A DNA stretch of 64,000 bases, taken from the NCBI GenBank assembly GCA_905221605.1, contig CAJNDS010002632.1:227115-291114 (forward strand), given 5' to 3'. This document shows positions 1-12,817 of the stretch, in pieces (positions within the stretch are counted from its first letter, which is position 1; each line of letters opens with the position of its first letter). This stretch comes from Symbiodinium natans (Eukaryota > Sar > Dinophyceae > Suessiales > Symbiodiniaceae). The translations under genes and the position numbers were made by a program. The notes below the pieces were generated by a model. It did no database searches and was not told the DNA's origin. It was given only the letters and a program-made list of their open reading frames with translations.

Positions 1-3000
1 GGGGAGCCTGCTGACCCGTATTTCTCCCCCCCCCTCTGAAGGGACATACCTGGTAGGTTTTGTTCCTCTTGGAAGCCCAGTAACCATACTATAAGGGCAC
101 CTTTTTTGTGGTTTGTTACCCTAAACCCTAAACCCTAAACCCAAAAAAATGGGTAAAGGGTACCACTGGGCTACCAAGCCCCAAATGGGTAATTCGGTAG
201 TTCTCTAAACTCGGGAGCCTTTTGGGATCCCTTTTGAAAGGGTGCTGCCTTATAATGGGTACCCCAAAAAAGGGCCCCTACTTTAGGAAACCACCCAAGT
301 ACATGTCCCGAACATAGCCACAAGGCAAGATCCTTGTAGAGTCAGCGACCCCAAGAGTCTTATGTACCGCTGTGAACAGTCTCCCCATCCCTCCTCCCTT
401 GCCTTTGGGGTTAGGGTTTAGGGGAGGGGGCCTGGAAATAGATTTTCAATCACCTATGCGGGCACAGCTCATGGGACCCCCGTCCCCAAAAGACCGCACG
501 TGTTCTACTTTATCCGGCAGCTGATTTGTCCGAGGCAATCCGGTTTAGGGTTTAGGGTTTAGGGTTTAGGGTTTAGGGTTTAGGGTTTAGGGTTTAGGGT
601 TTAGGGTTTAGGGTTTAGGGTTTAGGGTTTAGGGTTTAGGGTTGAGGCGATTGCTTCTTACAGAGGCATGGGGTTTTTGTAGGGGCCTTCTCGGTACATG
701 AACTAGAGAAAACAGATTGCATTAGAGACACGGGGCCCAGAAACCCTAACCCCCTAACCCCAACCAAACCCGAACCCCCTGATCCAGAACAACGCATGCC
801 TCTGCCTGAAGCACAAAAAGCTGATAGGGTTTAGGGTCTAGGGTCTAGGGTTTAGGGTTTGGGGTTTAGGGTTTAGGGTTTAGGGTTTATGGTTTACGGT
901 TTAGGGCTTAGGGTTTAGGGTTTGGAGCTTCATTGGGATTCCCAAGGGCCCGGGGACGTTAGTTCTTAGCAGGACATGGGGGTTTAGGATTTAGGGTTTA
1001 GGCATGTAGTCGCCTAAGGAGTTTTGAAGCTCTGTAGGGGGATGCCAGGTACGCCATTCCCTGATTCCCTAGACCCTACTCTAAACCTGAGAGCTACGGA
1101 GTTTCGGGTTTAGGGTTTAGGGTTTAGGGCTATCCCTAAACCCTAAACCCTAAACCCTAAACCCCTAGACCCGGGCGAGGCTCTCCTGCGTCGGCGCGCC
1201 AAAGCCACGCAACCACAGCGAGATCGGCACCGTGCCCACCAGTGAGAGGAGAGTGGCGAGGCACAGCAGGCATGCTTCGGCGAGGCATCCTTCAGGGTTC
1301 AGGGTTTAGGGTTTCGGGTTTAGGGTTTAGGGTTTGGGTTTTGGGTGTAGGGTTTAGGGTTTAGGAATTAGGGGGGTTTAGGTTTTAGGGTTTAGGGTTA
1401 GGGTTTAGGGTTTAGGGTTTAGGGGGGTTAGGGTTTAGGCGTTTAGGGTTTAGGGGTTTAGGGTTTAGGGTTTTTGGGGTTTAGGGCTTAGGGTTTTGGG
1501 GTCTAGGGTTTAGGGGGTTTGGGGCGTAGGGTTTAGGCTTAAGGGGCTTGGGGTTTCGGGGTTTACGGGTTTGGGTTTTTCGGGTTTAGGGTGTTGGCGG
1601 GTTTGGAGTAATAGTTGTCGTCGTGCCAGCCACTTGCGGGAAATGCAACGACTACGAACCTTAAACCCTAAACCCTAAACCCTAACCCCTAAACCCGAAA
1701 CCCTAAACAAGTCAAATCCTTGGTCTCAGGTTTCATGAGTTTGGGTTCAGGGTTGAAAGAAGTTGTACAGGGTTTGGGCCCCAAACGTTTTGACCGAAAC
1801 ATTTTGACCGACAGTATTCACTGAAACGCCTCTGTCCCTGAACCCTAAACCCTAAACCCTAAACCCTAAACCCTAAACCCTAAACCCTAAACCCTAAACC
1901 CTAAACCCTAAACCCTAAACCCTATACCGCCTAGATTGTTGGGGCCTTCTGGGGCTGTTAAGGGCCTCCTTTGGGTGGAGTTCCCTTGAAGTTCTACAGC
2001 GACCCGGAGGCCCAGCGCCCCAAAGGACACTCCATACGGCTATTGCTTTAATTAGGGAGGATGGTTTAAGGTTTAGGGTTTAGGGTTTAGGGTTTAGGGT
2101 TTAGGGTTTAGGGTTTAGGGTTTAGGGTTTAGGGTTTAGGGTTTAGGGTTTAGGGTTTAGGGTTTAGGGTTTAGGGTTTAGGGATTGAAACTTGGATCTA
2201 GAGTTCAGGGCGGCGCAACCCTGCACTCCTGCAACCCAAGCCCTAAACCCTAAACCCTAAACCCTAAAACCTAAACCCTAAACCCTAAACCCTAAACCCT
2301 AAACCCCAAGCCCTCACCCCCTTTAACACGGTGAACGCCTCGATGTCGCCGACGCAGCAACACCAGGATGATCTCAGGCTTGGGGTCGGTTTGTTTAAGG
2401 CTTAGGGATTAGGGTTTAGGGTTTAGGGTTTAGGGCTTAGGGTTTAGGGTTTAGGGTTTAGGGTTCAGGGTTCAGGGTTTAGGGTTTAGAGTTTAGGGTT
2501 TAGGGCTTAGAACCCTAAACCTTGAACCCTAAACCCTGAACCCTAACACCCTACACCCTGAACTCTAAACCCTAAGACCCCGAACCCGAAACCACTCTAT
2601 CATAAATAGTTGTATAGATGTTGGTCATATCATCATTGGGCAACGGCATATAAAGAGCGGGCAAGGGTCATATAAACATTGGGCCGGGTCCCTCGGCTGA
2701 CCATGGCCTTCGCCCAGTATTTCTATGACACCACCCAATCTTTACGTGAGCAAGGTCAGAACAAGGGTCCAACCCTAAACCCTAAACCCTAAACCCTAAA
2801 CCCGGCGACTTTTGTGTGTGGGGTTCAGGGCTTTCGGTTCGTGCACAAGGCTGAGGGTTCAGGGTTTTGTGGTTGTGCGCGCAAGGGTGGGGGGGGGGGG
2901 GGGTTCAGGGTGCAAGGTGCAGCACTAAACCCTAAACCCTAAACCCGCCCACCCTATACTTCAAACCCTAAACTAAACCCTTCAGGGCTTAGCGCTCAAT

Positions 3001-3815
3001 AAGGACCCAACAGCCAAGCAGCAAGGAAGACCAGAATAGTGTTGGTGAACGTGGCGAGGACGACGCCACCCTGCTGAAGCCTGAAACACAGACCTAATCC
3101 TAAAGCCCTAAACCCCAAACCCCAAACCCTAAACCCTAAACCCTAGACCCTAAACCCTAAACCCTACACCCTAAACCCTAACCCTCAACCCTAAATCCTA
3201 AATCCTAAACACCGAATGCCTTAACCCTATGCCCCAATCCTGTACCCAAGACCGTAAACCTTGAGTCTTCCAAGAACCTTAACACTAAATCCCTACACCC
3301 TGGAACCCTCAGCCCGAAATACCTAACAGCCTGCATAAAGACAAAAAAGCCTAGAGCCCTAAACCTGTTTTGCGTCAATCCCTTATTAACTCTATATCTA
3401 AACCCGAAGACTAGGTGATAATCTACTAAGTAGCTCTTAACGGAGAATTGGTACTCCCATATAGCAAGTTATGGGAATACATGAAGCAGGGTTTTCATTG
3501 ACAGCAAGGACCCCGTATATGCACTCAGCAGGTCTTATACAAGGAACCCTATGCGGACACCAACAACACTCTCATATAGGGAATCTAGTTCCCAAATTCC
3601 CTAAACCCTACTCAAATTCCCTGCTAAAAACCGGATTGGCGGTGCGTGGGTTTAGGATCTTCACTAATTAGGGTTTAGGCTTGAGGGTTGAGGGTCTTAA
3701 TGGTCTAGGGTGTTGGGGTCTTGTATGGTCTCATGGTGCTGAGGTTTGAGGGCTACGCACTTGATTGCAGGGTGGAGGGTCAAAGGTTCAAGTTTGGCAC
3801 TTCTAGGTACAACTA
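1..3815. repeat. telomere-repeat mosaic, part 1
   Basis: Holds arrays at 543-643 (TTTAGGG), 1125-1170 (head-to-head junction), 1280-1600 (degenerate), 1838-1925 (CCCTAAA), 2072-2184 (TTTAGGG) and 2240-2310. Islands between them are mostly 60-150 bp. Two have membrane-like minus-strand frames (about 1,190-1,290 and 3,000-3,080), but these are too short to call. From 3,200 to 3,815 the repeats decay to scattered CCCTAAA-like units and I see no gene. Confidence 0.85.
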
Positions 3816-4330
3816 TATATATATATATATATTATTTATTTATACTTATTGGTTAATTAATTTATTTATATTTAATAAATATGTATAAATATACATAAGA
3901 ATACAAATATAAATATGAATATAAATATAAGTATAAGTATAAATATAAAAATAAAGGTAAATATGAGTACAAATATAAATATAAACACAGATATAAATAT
4001 GAATATAAACATAAATATAGATATAAATATAGATATAAATGTAACTATACATATAAATAAAAACATAGATATAGATATAAAAATAAATACAAAATAAATA
4101 TAAACATAAATACAAATAACTATTGATAGAAATAGAAAGTATAAATATAAATATAAATATAAAAGAAATAACAAATATAGATATATATTCATGTACAAAC
4201 GTAAATAAAATTATATAAGTGTAAATATGAATATACATATAATTATAAACAAAAAATTTAAATCAAGGATCCATACATTTTTTAAATAGAAATAGAAGTA
4301 CAAATAAAAACAAAAAATATATACACACAA
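3816..4330. repeat. AT-rich degenerate hexamer tract (ATAAAT/ATAAAC type)
   Basis: About 500 bp of near-pure A/T built from ATAAAT, ATAAGT, ATAAAC and ATAGAT units, preceded by (TA)10. Open frames on both strands give only I/Y/N/K strings from the repeat. It contrasts sharply with the G/C-rich surroundings. No gene. Confidence 0.85.
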
Positions 4331-5850
4331 AAAAACCGCAAACTCTAAACCCTACACCCTACAGCCCTATCCCTAAACCCTAAGCCCCTCATTTCCCAAA
4401 CGTATGAGAGTCAGGCACAAACATCAACGCCCTCCTATGCAAGGCCGTCCAACCAAATCCATCACCAAGGAGCAAGTGCAAGAAGGGGGCACCATCCTAG
4501 GGACTCAGGGCTTGCGGTTTTGGGTTGGGATTTGGGGTTTAGGGTTTGGGGTTTAGGGTTTGGGGTTTGGGGTTTAGGGTTTGGGGTTTGTGGCTTGGGG
4601 TTTGGGGTTTGTGGCACACTTCTCAACCTGAATTAATTGTGTTGACTATCCTGCCTACTGCCTTGGCCCTCTCGGGCTTTGAGGCTTGGGGCTTAATTAG
4701 AGCTTACTTAGGGTTTAGGGCTTAAGGTTAGGGTTTAGGGCTTAGGGCTTAGCAGATCTTTGCCCTTCTCTCGAACAGGCCGACAGTGATGCTTGCCAAA
4801 CTCAGCCTAACCTGCGAATGACGATTTCGTAAACCCTAAACCCTAAACCCTAAACCCTAAACCCTACACCTTAAGCCCCAAAGACTCAGGCCCCGGGCTC
4901 CTAAGTGCAAACCCTAAAACATCCACACTCTGAACCCACACTGAAGCCCTAACCGTCTAAACCCCTAATATCCCTAAACCCCTAAACCCCTAAAGCCTAA
5001 ATCCTAAACCCTAAACCCTAAATCCTAAACCCTAAACCCTAAACCCTAAACCCTAATTAAACCCCTACGCCCCTAAACCCTAATCAGCCGACACCCCAAA
5101 CCCTAAACACCCTTTACACCCCAAGAACCCTCGAGGGAGGTGTCGTCCAGCGGCCAGTGTCTGAGAATCCCGAAAACGCAGCTGCAGTTCCTGCGCCGGC
5201 TTCAGGGACGACCAAAGAAGGGCTTGGATATTTGGGGTTTGGGGTTTGGGTATTGAGGTATTTAAGTATTTAGGGTTGAGGATTTAGGGTGTAGGGGCTA
5301 GGTGTGTAGGGTTACCCTAAACCCTAAACCGCGCAGGTGGGCGCACTCCTTTGCCAGTGGAGGCCATCGGGGCGCATTCTCGCACTTCCCTCTCAGCAAG
5401 CTGCTGCCTCTCGGGAAGACGCCGCCGCGCTCATGGGCTCGCTTCCGTCGATGTAGTACTGGCGCATCAAGCGCTGCACCACGCGCAAATGCAAGAAGTG
5501 GCCACGCGTCCCTGGCTGAATTTGCAAGTGTAGCCCGCGGCCATATGGGTGACATGTCAGGCGTCGGACAGCTAGCTGCTAAACACTAAACCTTGACCCT
5601 GAACCCTAAACCCTAAACCCGAGGTTTAGGGTTCAAGGATTCAGGGATGAGGGTCTAGGTGCTTAGGGTTTAATAATTTGGGGCTTAGGGTTTAGGGTTT
5701 AGGGTTTAGGGTTTAGGGTTTCGGGTTTTGGGTTTAGGGTTTAGGGTCGAGGGGAGCTCGGCGTTGGTTCAAAGAGTGCTTACAGGGCTTAGTAAAGGGT
5801 GAGAGTTGCACGGGAACTCTTTCAACTCCGAACTCTTTTGGGGAGCCCTG
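4331..5850. repeat. telomere-repeat mosaic, part 2
   Basis: TTTGGGG/TTTAGGG units at 4,525-4,610, CCCTAAA at 4,830-5,060, TTTAGGG at 5,685-5,750. Islands carry nothing recognised apart from the GC-rich island at 5,320-5,585. Confidence 0.8.
5320..5585 (-). pseudogene. coding-like island, family unknown
   Basis: One minus frame reads GHFLHLRVVQRLMRQYYIDG then SEPMSAAASSREAAAC and a TGA. Other frames and the plus strand are also open over much of this GC-rich island, so the strand is uncertain. CCCTAAA-type repeats lie on both sides. Confidence 0.2.
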
Positions 5851-5859
5851 TTTGAGGAG

Positions 5860-5955
5860 AACCATATATATATATTTATATTTATATTTATGTATTTATT
5901 TATATTTAAAATTTGTCTACTTATTTATTTCTTGATTTGTTTGTTTATATAAAAC
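5860..5955. repeat. short AT-rich tract
   Basis: TATATATATATTTATATTTA and related TTTAT/TTTGT units, the same flavour as the tract at 3.8-4.3 kb on the opposite strand. Confidence 0.7.
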
Positions 5956-8551
5956 GAGCAGTTGGGGGAACCCTTTCAAAGACACCCTACAACCCGAAGC
6001 TCTAGACTACATGGCCTTTGGGGTCTACCCTGCAAAAGGGTTTGGGGCTTATGGCTTAGGGGGTTTAGGGCTTAGGGGGCTTATGGCTTAGGGGCTTAGG
6101 GTTTAGGGTTGAGGGTTTAGGGTTAGGGTTTAGCGTTTAGGGTTTAGGGCTCAGGACTTAGGGTGTACCGTTGGGGATCGGTCCAGCCCCAAACCGCAGA
6201 GCCTTTGCCCTCTACTTTGGGATGTTCCTCCTTATACTAACACTCGTTTAGGGTCTAGGGTCTAGGGGTTTGATATTTAGGGTCCCTAAGCCCTAAACCC
6301 TAAACCCAAAACCCTAAATCTCCAAAGCTGCAACCCCTAAACCCGAAAGGCCTAAACCCTGCAGCCCCAAGATCTGATACCCTAAAACCCTAAACCCGAA
6401 ACCCTAAAGCTCTAAGATCCCAAACCCTAAAACCCTAAACCCGAAACCCTAAAACCGAACTCTCAACCCTGAACCCGAAACTGAAAAAACCTAAACCCTA
6501 AACCCTAAACCCTAAACCCTTAACCCTTAAACCCTAAACCCTGAACCCCCCTAAACCCTAAACCTTAAACCCTAAACCGAAACCCTAAACCCTAAACCCT
6601 GCTAACCCTGAGTCCCTAAACCTTGAACCCACCCGAGGTCCGCGAGTCCCTGCGGGACTCACCCTAAACCCTAGGGCTTAGGGTTTTTGGGCTAGGGTTT
6701 AGGGTTTAGGGTTCATGGTGTTAGGGTTTAGGGTTTAGGGTTTAGGGTTTAGGGTTTAGGGTTTAGGGTTTAGGGTTTAGGGTTTAGGGTTTAGGGTTTT
6801 AGGGTTGGTAGGGTTGAGGGTTTGGGGGTCATAACCCTAAACCCTAAACCCGAAACGCTAAACCCTAAACCCTAAACCCTAAACCCTAAACCCAAACACC
6901 ATAAACCCTAAACCCTAAGCCCAAAAAAAACCCTAAGTCCCTGCACCCCCAGCACCACGGTCCGCTGCAGAACGGTCAAGTATACCCATAAGGCGCGGCA
7001 GCAGCACGAGCCTGAAAACCCTCAACCCTAAACCCTAAACCCTAAACCCTAAACCCCAAACCCCAAACCCTAAACCCTAAACCCTAACCCTAATGAAGTG
7101 TGGCGGGACGGTGAATGGGGGCCGGGGTGGGGGCGGGGGTTGGGGTTTAGGGATTAGGGTTCTGGGTTTATGGGGTATGGGGTTTAGGGTTTAGGGTTTA
7201 GGGTTTAGGGTTTAGGGTTTAGGGTTTAGGGTTTAGGGTTTAGGGTTTAGGGTTTAGGGTTTAGGGCCTTCGCGCCTCTTCCCAAATGGGGTGTTAAAAT
7301 TCCGGGTCCGTGCTAGTGGAGTTCTTGCGGTGGACGGCATGCTTGCTGCAAGCGCGCTTATTGCAGGCCGGCCCATATCCCCACCCCGCGACGTTCATGA
7401 GGCGGCTTAACCGCCCAAACTTACACCCTAAACCCTAAACCCTAACCCCTAACCCCTAAACCCTAAACCCTAAACCCTAAACCCTAAACCCTGAGGAGTT
7501 TAGGAGTTTAGGGTTTAGGAATCCAGGAACTAAACTCAAAACTAGTGCAGCTTTTCTCAAGCCAGCCTCGGACCTTGCAAGCTCACATATGCAGCAGTTT
7601 CGCGGCTTTGGCCAACGCCAGCTTTTTTTGGCAGTACAGTTGATCGAGTTGCGGGACTTGTTCCTTTTGTTAGATTGCGGGGGGGGGGGGGGGGATTCTT
7701 AACGGCAAGTCAACACTGGAGCTTAGGGCATGTAGAATGTTCAAGGTGTGGGGTTTGGCCAGAACGACCTAGATCCTAAACCTAAACCCTCAACCCTAAA
7801 CCTTAAACCCTGAAACCCTAAGCCCTATGGTTAAACCTGAACCCTGACGCCCTAAAGCAGGATGCTTGCTTCGGGGCTGATGAGGTTGATGGGGTTTAGC
7901 CTTTCGGGCTTAGGGCAACTGGTTTACCCTAAACCCTAAGTCCCCTACATCCCCTACATCCCCTAAACCCCTGAACCCCTAAAACACTAAACCCCTAAAC
8001 GCCTGAACCCTAAACCCCTAAACCCTAAACCCTAAGCCCCTAAACCCTTAGGTTTAGGGTTGAACCCCCTTCCAAAATCCCACAGCCAGGTGCACCTAAA
8101 CCCCTGAACCCCTAAAGCCTACACCTTAAACCCTAAACCCCTAAACCATTCAACCCTAAACCCTAAACCCTAAACCCTCAACCCTAAACCCTAAACCCTA
8201 AACCCGAAACCCGAAACCCGAAACCCGAAACCCTAAACCCTAAACCCGAAACCAAGTGCAGCCCCGGGAGCAGCAGGTTCCGGAATGACATGCCTGAGGC
8301 AGAAGACCACCGCTGCTCTTGGGGTAAAGTACATGATCCCCCACTATGGGCCCTTTAGGGTTTAGGGTTTAGGGTTTAGGGTTTAGGGTTTAGGGTTTGG
8401 GGTTTGGGGTTTGGGGTTTGGGGTTTGGGGTTTAGGGTTTAGGGTATATGCAAACAGTCAGAAGGACGAACTGAACTGATGAGGGTTTGTTTCGGGTTTA
8501 GGGTTTAGAGTTTAGCTTAAGGGTTTCGGCGGAAACGGGGACCCTCTAAAC

Positions 8552-8619
8552 AACCCAAGGGCCCATACTTCAGAACCCTGTAAGGGAGGTCAGGCACCGA
8601 AGGGACCACGAAACTACCC
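8552..8619. mobile_element. family B element, right half
   Basis: CCCAAGGGCCCATACTTCAG followed by AGGGACCACGAAACTACCC. A possible left end (GTACATGATCCCCCACTATG) lies about 220 bp away at 8,328, beyond TTTAGGG/TTTGGGG arrays. Confidence 0.4.
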
Positions 8620-9718
8620 TTAGAGCTTCGCGGACGCGCAGTTTTGCTGTTTAGGGGTTTTGGGGGTTTTGGGGGTTTTGGGGGTTTTGGGGGTTTTGGG
8701 GTTTAGGGGTTTATGAGGTTTAGGGGTTTAGGGGTTTAGGGGTTTTGGGGTTTAAAGTTTAGGGGGTTTAGGGGTTTAGGGGCTAAGGTTTAGGGTGTAG
8801 GGTTTAGACTACAACCCTTTCTATAGGACTTCAAACCCTAAATCCTACACCCTGATCCCTACAACCCTAAGCAAACCAGCAAACTCAAATCTTGTGGCTG
8901 CGCAGCCCACACACCCTGGGAGCTCTAAGCCCTAAACCCTGCACCCTAAACCCTAAACCCTAAACCCTAAACCCTAAACTCTAAACCCTAAACCCTAAAC
9001 CCTAAACCCTAAACCCTAAACCCTAAACCCTAAACCCTAAACCCTAACCCCCCCCTAAACCCTAAACCCTAAACCCTAAACCCTACACCCTACACCCTAC
9101 ACCCCCGAAGCCTCCCAAGAAGACGCCGTGAACCTTAAACAAAGGCCAGCTTCAGGGGGTTTAGGGTTTAGGGTTTGGGATTTGGAGTTTAGGGTTTAGG
9201 GTTTGGGGTTTAGGGTTTAGGGTTTAGGGTTTAGGGTTTACAGGGCTTGGGGCTTGGGGGCTCTGGGGTTTTGGGCCGGCGCCTGACATGGAAAGAGACC
9301 CATGAAGGAACTCAGGCACGACGCGCTTGGCCTCGGTCCGGGGTTTGGGGCTTGGTTGGTTTGAGGTTTAGGGTTTCGGGCTTCGGGTTTAGGGTTCAGG
9401 GTTTAGGGTTTAGGGTTGGGGGTTGGGGGTTTGGGGTTTTGGGGGTTGGGGGTTCGGGTTTAGGGCTTAGGGCTTCAGATTTGCTTTGGGCATTATAGGG
9501 GTCGGCGTTTTGCTTTGGGAAGTATAGTTGTCGGAACAATTACTAACAGTATTACCTTACAATCTTTTGCAATTATTAGACTATAATAACCTCCAAAGCC
9601 CTATTCTTTATTAAGGCCCCTATAGTATTAGGGCTTAGCAGGTTTCAGGGTTAATTGCTTAGGGAGGGCATAGTCAAGGATGCCTGCTTCAGCACCTTCG
9701 ACCCCCAAATCCTAAACC

Positions 9719-9750
<32 letters not shown>

Positions 9751-9877
9751 ACCCTAAACCCTAAACCCTAAACCCTAAACCCTACCTCACGTTTGGGGTC
9801 GGGGTTCAAAACCCAAACCGAGGAAGCCAAAAGCCATGACAGTGGAGTTCATGCCAAGGAAGCCTGGATTCTACACT

Positions 9878-9914
<37 letters not shown>

Positions 9915-10747
9915 ACCTTTCGGTGTAGGGGTAGGGTTTAGGCGATAGGGTTTGGGTTTGGGGTTTGGGGGTTTGGGGTTAGGGTTTAGGGGTTAGGGTT
10001 TCGGGCTTAGGGTTAGGGTTTAGGAGTTGGGTTTAGGTTTAGGGTTTAGGGGTAGGGGGTCCTCCAAAAAGCTCTATATATAGGGGCCCTCGCTCCCTTC
10101 AATTCAACACGGGTGCCGGACCATGCTTTAGGGTTTCGGGTTTAGGGTTAGGGCTTAGGGTTAGGGTTTAGGGTTAGGGTTTAGGGTTAGGGTTTAGGGT
10201 TTAGGTTTTAGGTTTAGGGTTTAGGGTTTAGGGTTTAGGGTTTAGGGTTTAGGGTTTAGGGTTAGGGTTAGGGTTTAGGGTTTAGGGTTTAGGGTTTAGG
10301 GTTTAGGGTTTAGGGTTTAGGGTTTAGGGTTTAGGGTTTAGGGTTTAGGGTTTAGGGTTTAGGGTTTAGGGTTTAGGGTTTAGGGTTACTTATGGGCTGC
10401 GGGGTCCTCTAGGGTAAATTGGGTCCCTCCACCCTGAACAACTGGGCATGGGATTCGACCTTGGACCCCCAAGGTTGTACCCTTGGTCTTGGGGACCCTT
10501 TCTAAGCCTAAACCCTAAACCCTCCCTAAACCCTAAACCCTGAACCCTAAACCCTAAACCCTAAACCCTAAACCCTAAACCCTAAACCCTAAACCCTGCT
10601 TCATATAAGGGCCTCTTTAGGAGTATATTCAGGGAACCCCTTAGGGGGCGCATCCTTGGGGGTCCAAGTTTCACCCTTTTGAGTGGGGGGCTTTCTCTTG
10701 GGGTAACCCTAACCCCTAAACCCCTAAGCCCTAAACCGTAAACCCTA

Positions 10748-10880
10748 GTAACTACATGGTCCCTTAGTATGCCTTAAAAGCCTTCTGTGCCCCTTATATA
10801 CCCTATAAAACCCAAGGGCCCATGCTTCAGCACCCTTTAAAGAAGGGAAGGGACCACACTGAGGGACCATGCAACGACCC
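10748..10880. mobile_element. family B inverted-repeat element, complete copy (about 133 bp)
   Basis: Left end TAACTACATGGTCCCTTAGT, right end reverse-complemented GGTCGTTGCATGGTCCCTCA: imperfect terminal inverted repeats of about 24 bp. The interior has CTTATATACCCTATAAAACC and CCAAGGGCCCATGCTTCAG, shared with copies at 13.3, 8.56 and 31.5 kb. MITE-like, no coding capacity. Confidence 0.6.
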
Positions 10881-12079
10881 TAAACCCCTAAACCCTAAAC
10901 CCCAAACCCTAAACCCTGAACCCTAAACCCTAACCTCAAACCCTAAACCCTGAACCGATTAAAGGACCATGCAACCACCCTAAACCCTAAACCCCAAACC
11001 CTAAACCCTAAGCCCTAAACCCTAAACCCTAAACCCTAAGCCCTAAACCTATTCAGGGACCATGCAACCACCCTTAAACTTTAGACCTCAACACGAAGCC
11101 CGCAAAGCTTGTGCGGCAGAAGCGGCGCGTACTTCCAAGGCGCTGCAGGCCTGTGGGGTTTAGGGTTTAGGGTTTAGGGTTTAGGGTTTAGGGTTTAGGG
11201 TTTAGGGTTTAGGGTTTAGGGTTTAGGGTTTAGGGTTTAGGGTTTAGGGTTTAGGGTTTAGGGTTTATCGCCAGGGTGCAGGGCTCAGGGTTTCGGGTTT
11301 AGGGTTCAGGCTTCAGGGTGCAGGGTTTGGTGTGAACAGTTCTGGTTGGAGGGGGCCAGGGTTTGAGGCTCAGAGTTTGGGGCGTTTAGGGTGTTGAGTT
11401 TAGGGTTAAACCCTAAACCCTAAACCCCTAAACCCCTAAACTCCTAAACCCTAAACGAGTAGCAGGTAGCCGGAGCTGTGAGGTGGGTGCTGCTGTGCTT
11501 TGTGGGTCTAACTGGCTGGCTTATGCAAGCACTGCCGGCCCCGAACCCTCAACCCTACACCCTAAACCCCAAACCCTAAACCCTAAACCGCAAACTTTAA
11601 AGCCTAAACCCTACACCCTAAACCCTAAACCGCAAACTTTAAAGCCTAAAGCCTAAACCCTAAACCCCAAACCCTAAATCCTCAGCCCGGATCCTCCTCA
11701 GGCCGCGCGCACTGCTCCACAAGCTGCAGCTCCTCCCCGGCTTCCGGGTTTAGTATTTAGGGCTTAGGGGTTTAGGGTCTAGGGTTTAGGGATTGGGATT
11801 AGGGTTTAGGCTATATGGTTTAGGGTTTAGGGTTTAGGGTTTAGGGTTGAGGCCTTTTGGCGTGTTTAGGGTTGTTATTAACGGTTTTTTGGGTTTACGG
11901 TTTAGGGTTTTTACCGGTTTTTTGGGTCTAGGGTTTAGGGGCTTTAGGGTTTTTTGGGCTTTGAGAGCTCCGACGGCTTTTGGGCTTGTGGTTTAGGGTT
12001 TAGGGTTAGGGACTTTAGGGTTTTACATCTTTTTGAGTCTAGGGTTTAGGGATTTCGGGTTTAGGGCTTCAGGTTTTTA

Positions 12080-12817
12080 AAGTTTGTTGGGAGTTTTTGT
12101 TTACGGTTTTTCGGGTTTGGAATTTAGGGCCTTTGCGGTCGCAAGGAGGACAATGTCGTCGGCGAACAGCGGAGCATACAGGGGTCGCCGGTGGTCGTGG
12201 AGCAACCAGGCTCTCTTCTTCTCTTTCCCATTCTTCAAGTAGGGGCGTGACGAAGTAGTCCACAACCCGGGCGAAGAAAACTCCAAACCCTAAACCCTTT
12301 TCAGGCCGAGGGGTTTTCAGCCGATCGCCGTCCGGCGCAGGTGCCAGATGAGGATCAGGTGGATCCTTGAGCTGTCGGGTTCAGGGTTTAGGGTTTAGGG
12401 CTTAGGGTTAGGTTTAGGGTTTAAGGTTTAGGGTTTAGGGTTTAGGGTTTAGGGTTTAGAGTTTAGGGTTTAGGGTTTAGGGTTTAGGGTTTAGGGTTTA
12501 GGGTTTAGGGTTTAGGGTTTAGGGTTTAGGGTTTAGAGGGGTTTAAGGAGGCTTAGGGGGGTTTACGGGAGCTCGGCCTAGCAGGCCAAGCCTTGTAGTA
12601 TACCTCGTCCCAGCGACTGTGTCCAGGTGACTCCGCGAAGCGACCCTAAACCCTAAACCCTAAACCCTAAACCCTAAACCCTAAACCCTAAACCCTAAAC
12701 CCTAAACCCTAAACCCTAAACCATAACTTCAAGAAGAAGCCGGCTCTCTTGCATGGGGGGGGGGTGGCTGGAGAGGAAGCGGGCGACCGCGTCGTTGTTG
12801 AGGGTGTCGAACGCTTG
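12080..12817 (-). pseudogene. LINE-type reverse transcriptase, broken into pieces by telomeric repeats
   Basis: Three minus-strand islands carry reverse-transcriptase motifs in the expected order. At 12817-12726 the frame reads QAFDTLNNDAVARFL, matching motif A (AFDxxxxD) of non-LTR elements. At about 12645-12580 a frame reads SLGRGILQGLAC then a stop, similar to motif B (GxxQG). At about 12280-12200 VVDYFVTPLLEEWERE is the stretch normally found between motifs B and C. After a frame change YAPLFADDIVLLA (12140-12175) is the motif C catalytic FADD. CCCTAAA repeats (12643-12722) separate A and B, and TTTAGGG repeats (12370-12540) separate B and C. No endonuclease or ends were found. It cannot be functional in this state. 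Motifs A and C are convincing; motif B is tentative. Confidence 0.65.

Larger units (their letters stand above)
5956..12075. repeat. telomere-repeat mosaic, part 3
   Basis: Main arrays: 6,715-6,800, 7,179-7,266, 8,355-8,445 (TTTAGGG to TTTGGGG), 8,931-9,095 (CCCTAAA), 10,135-10,387 (about 35 units, the longest in this part) and 11,157-11,268. A TTTTGGGGG block lies at 8,655-8,700 and a C tract of about 31 at 9,882-9,912. The island at 7,560-7,680 has a plus frame with MQQFRGFGQRQLFLAVQLIE, and that at 11,455-11,530 a membrane-like plus frame; neither is identified. Confidence 0.85.

Noticed and set aside
1-700. Left edge as a true chromosome end
   Set aside because: There is no terminal uninterrupted array in one orientation; orientation alternates within the first 700 bp, so it is interstitial.
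3471-3671. 66-codon plus frame starting MGIHEAGFS
   Set aside because: No motif, no support from composition, and it ends in telomere-like sequence; chance is sufficient.
3846-4238. 130-codon I/Y-rich frame on the minus strand, resembling a membrane protein
   Set aside because: Produced by the ATAAAT hexamer repeat; the opposite strand is open as well (I/N/K-rich).
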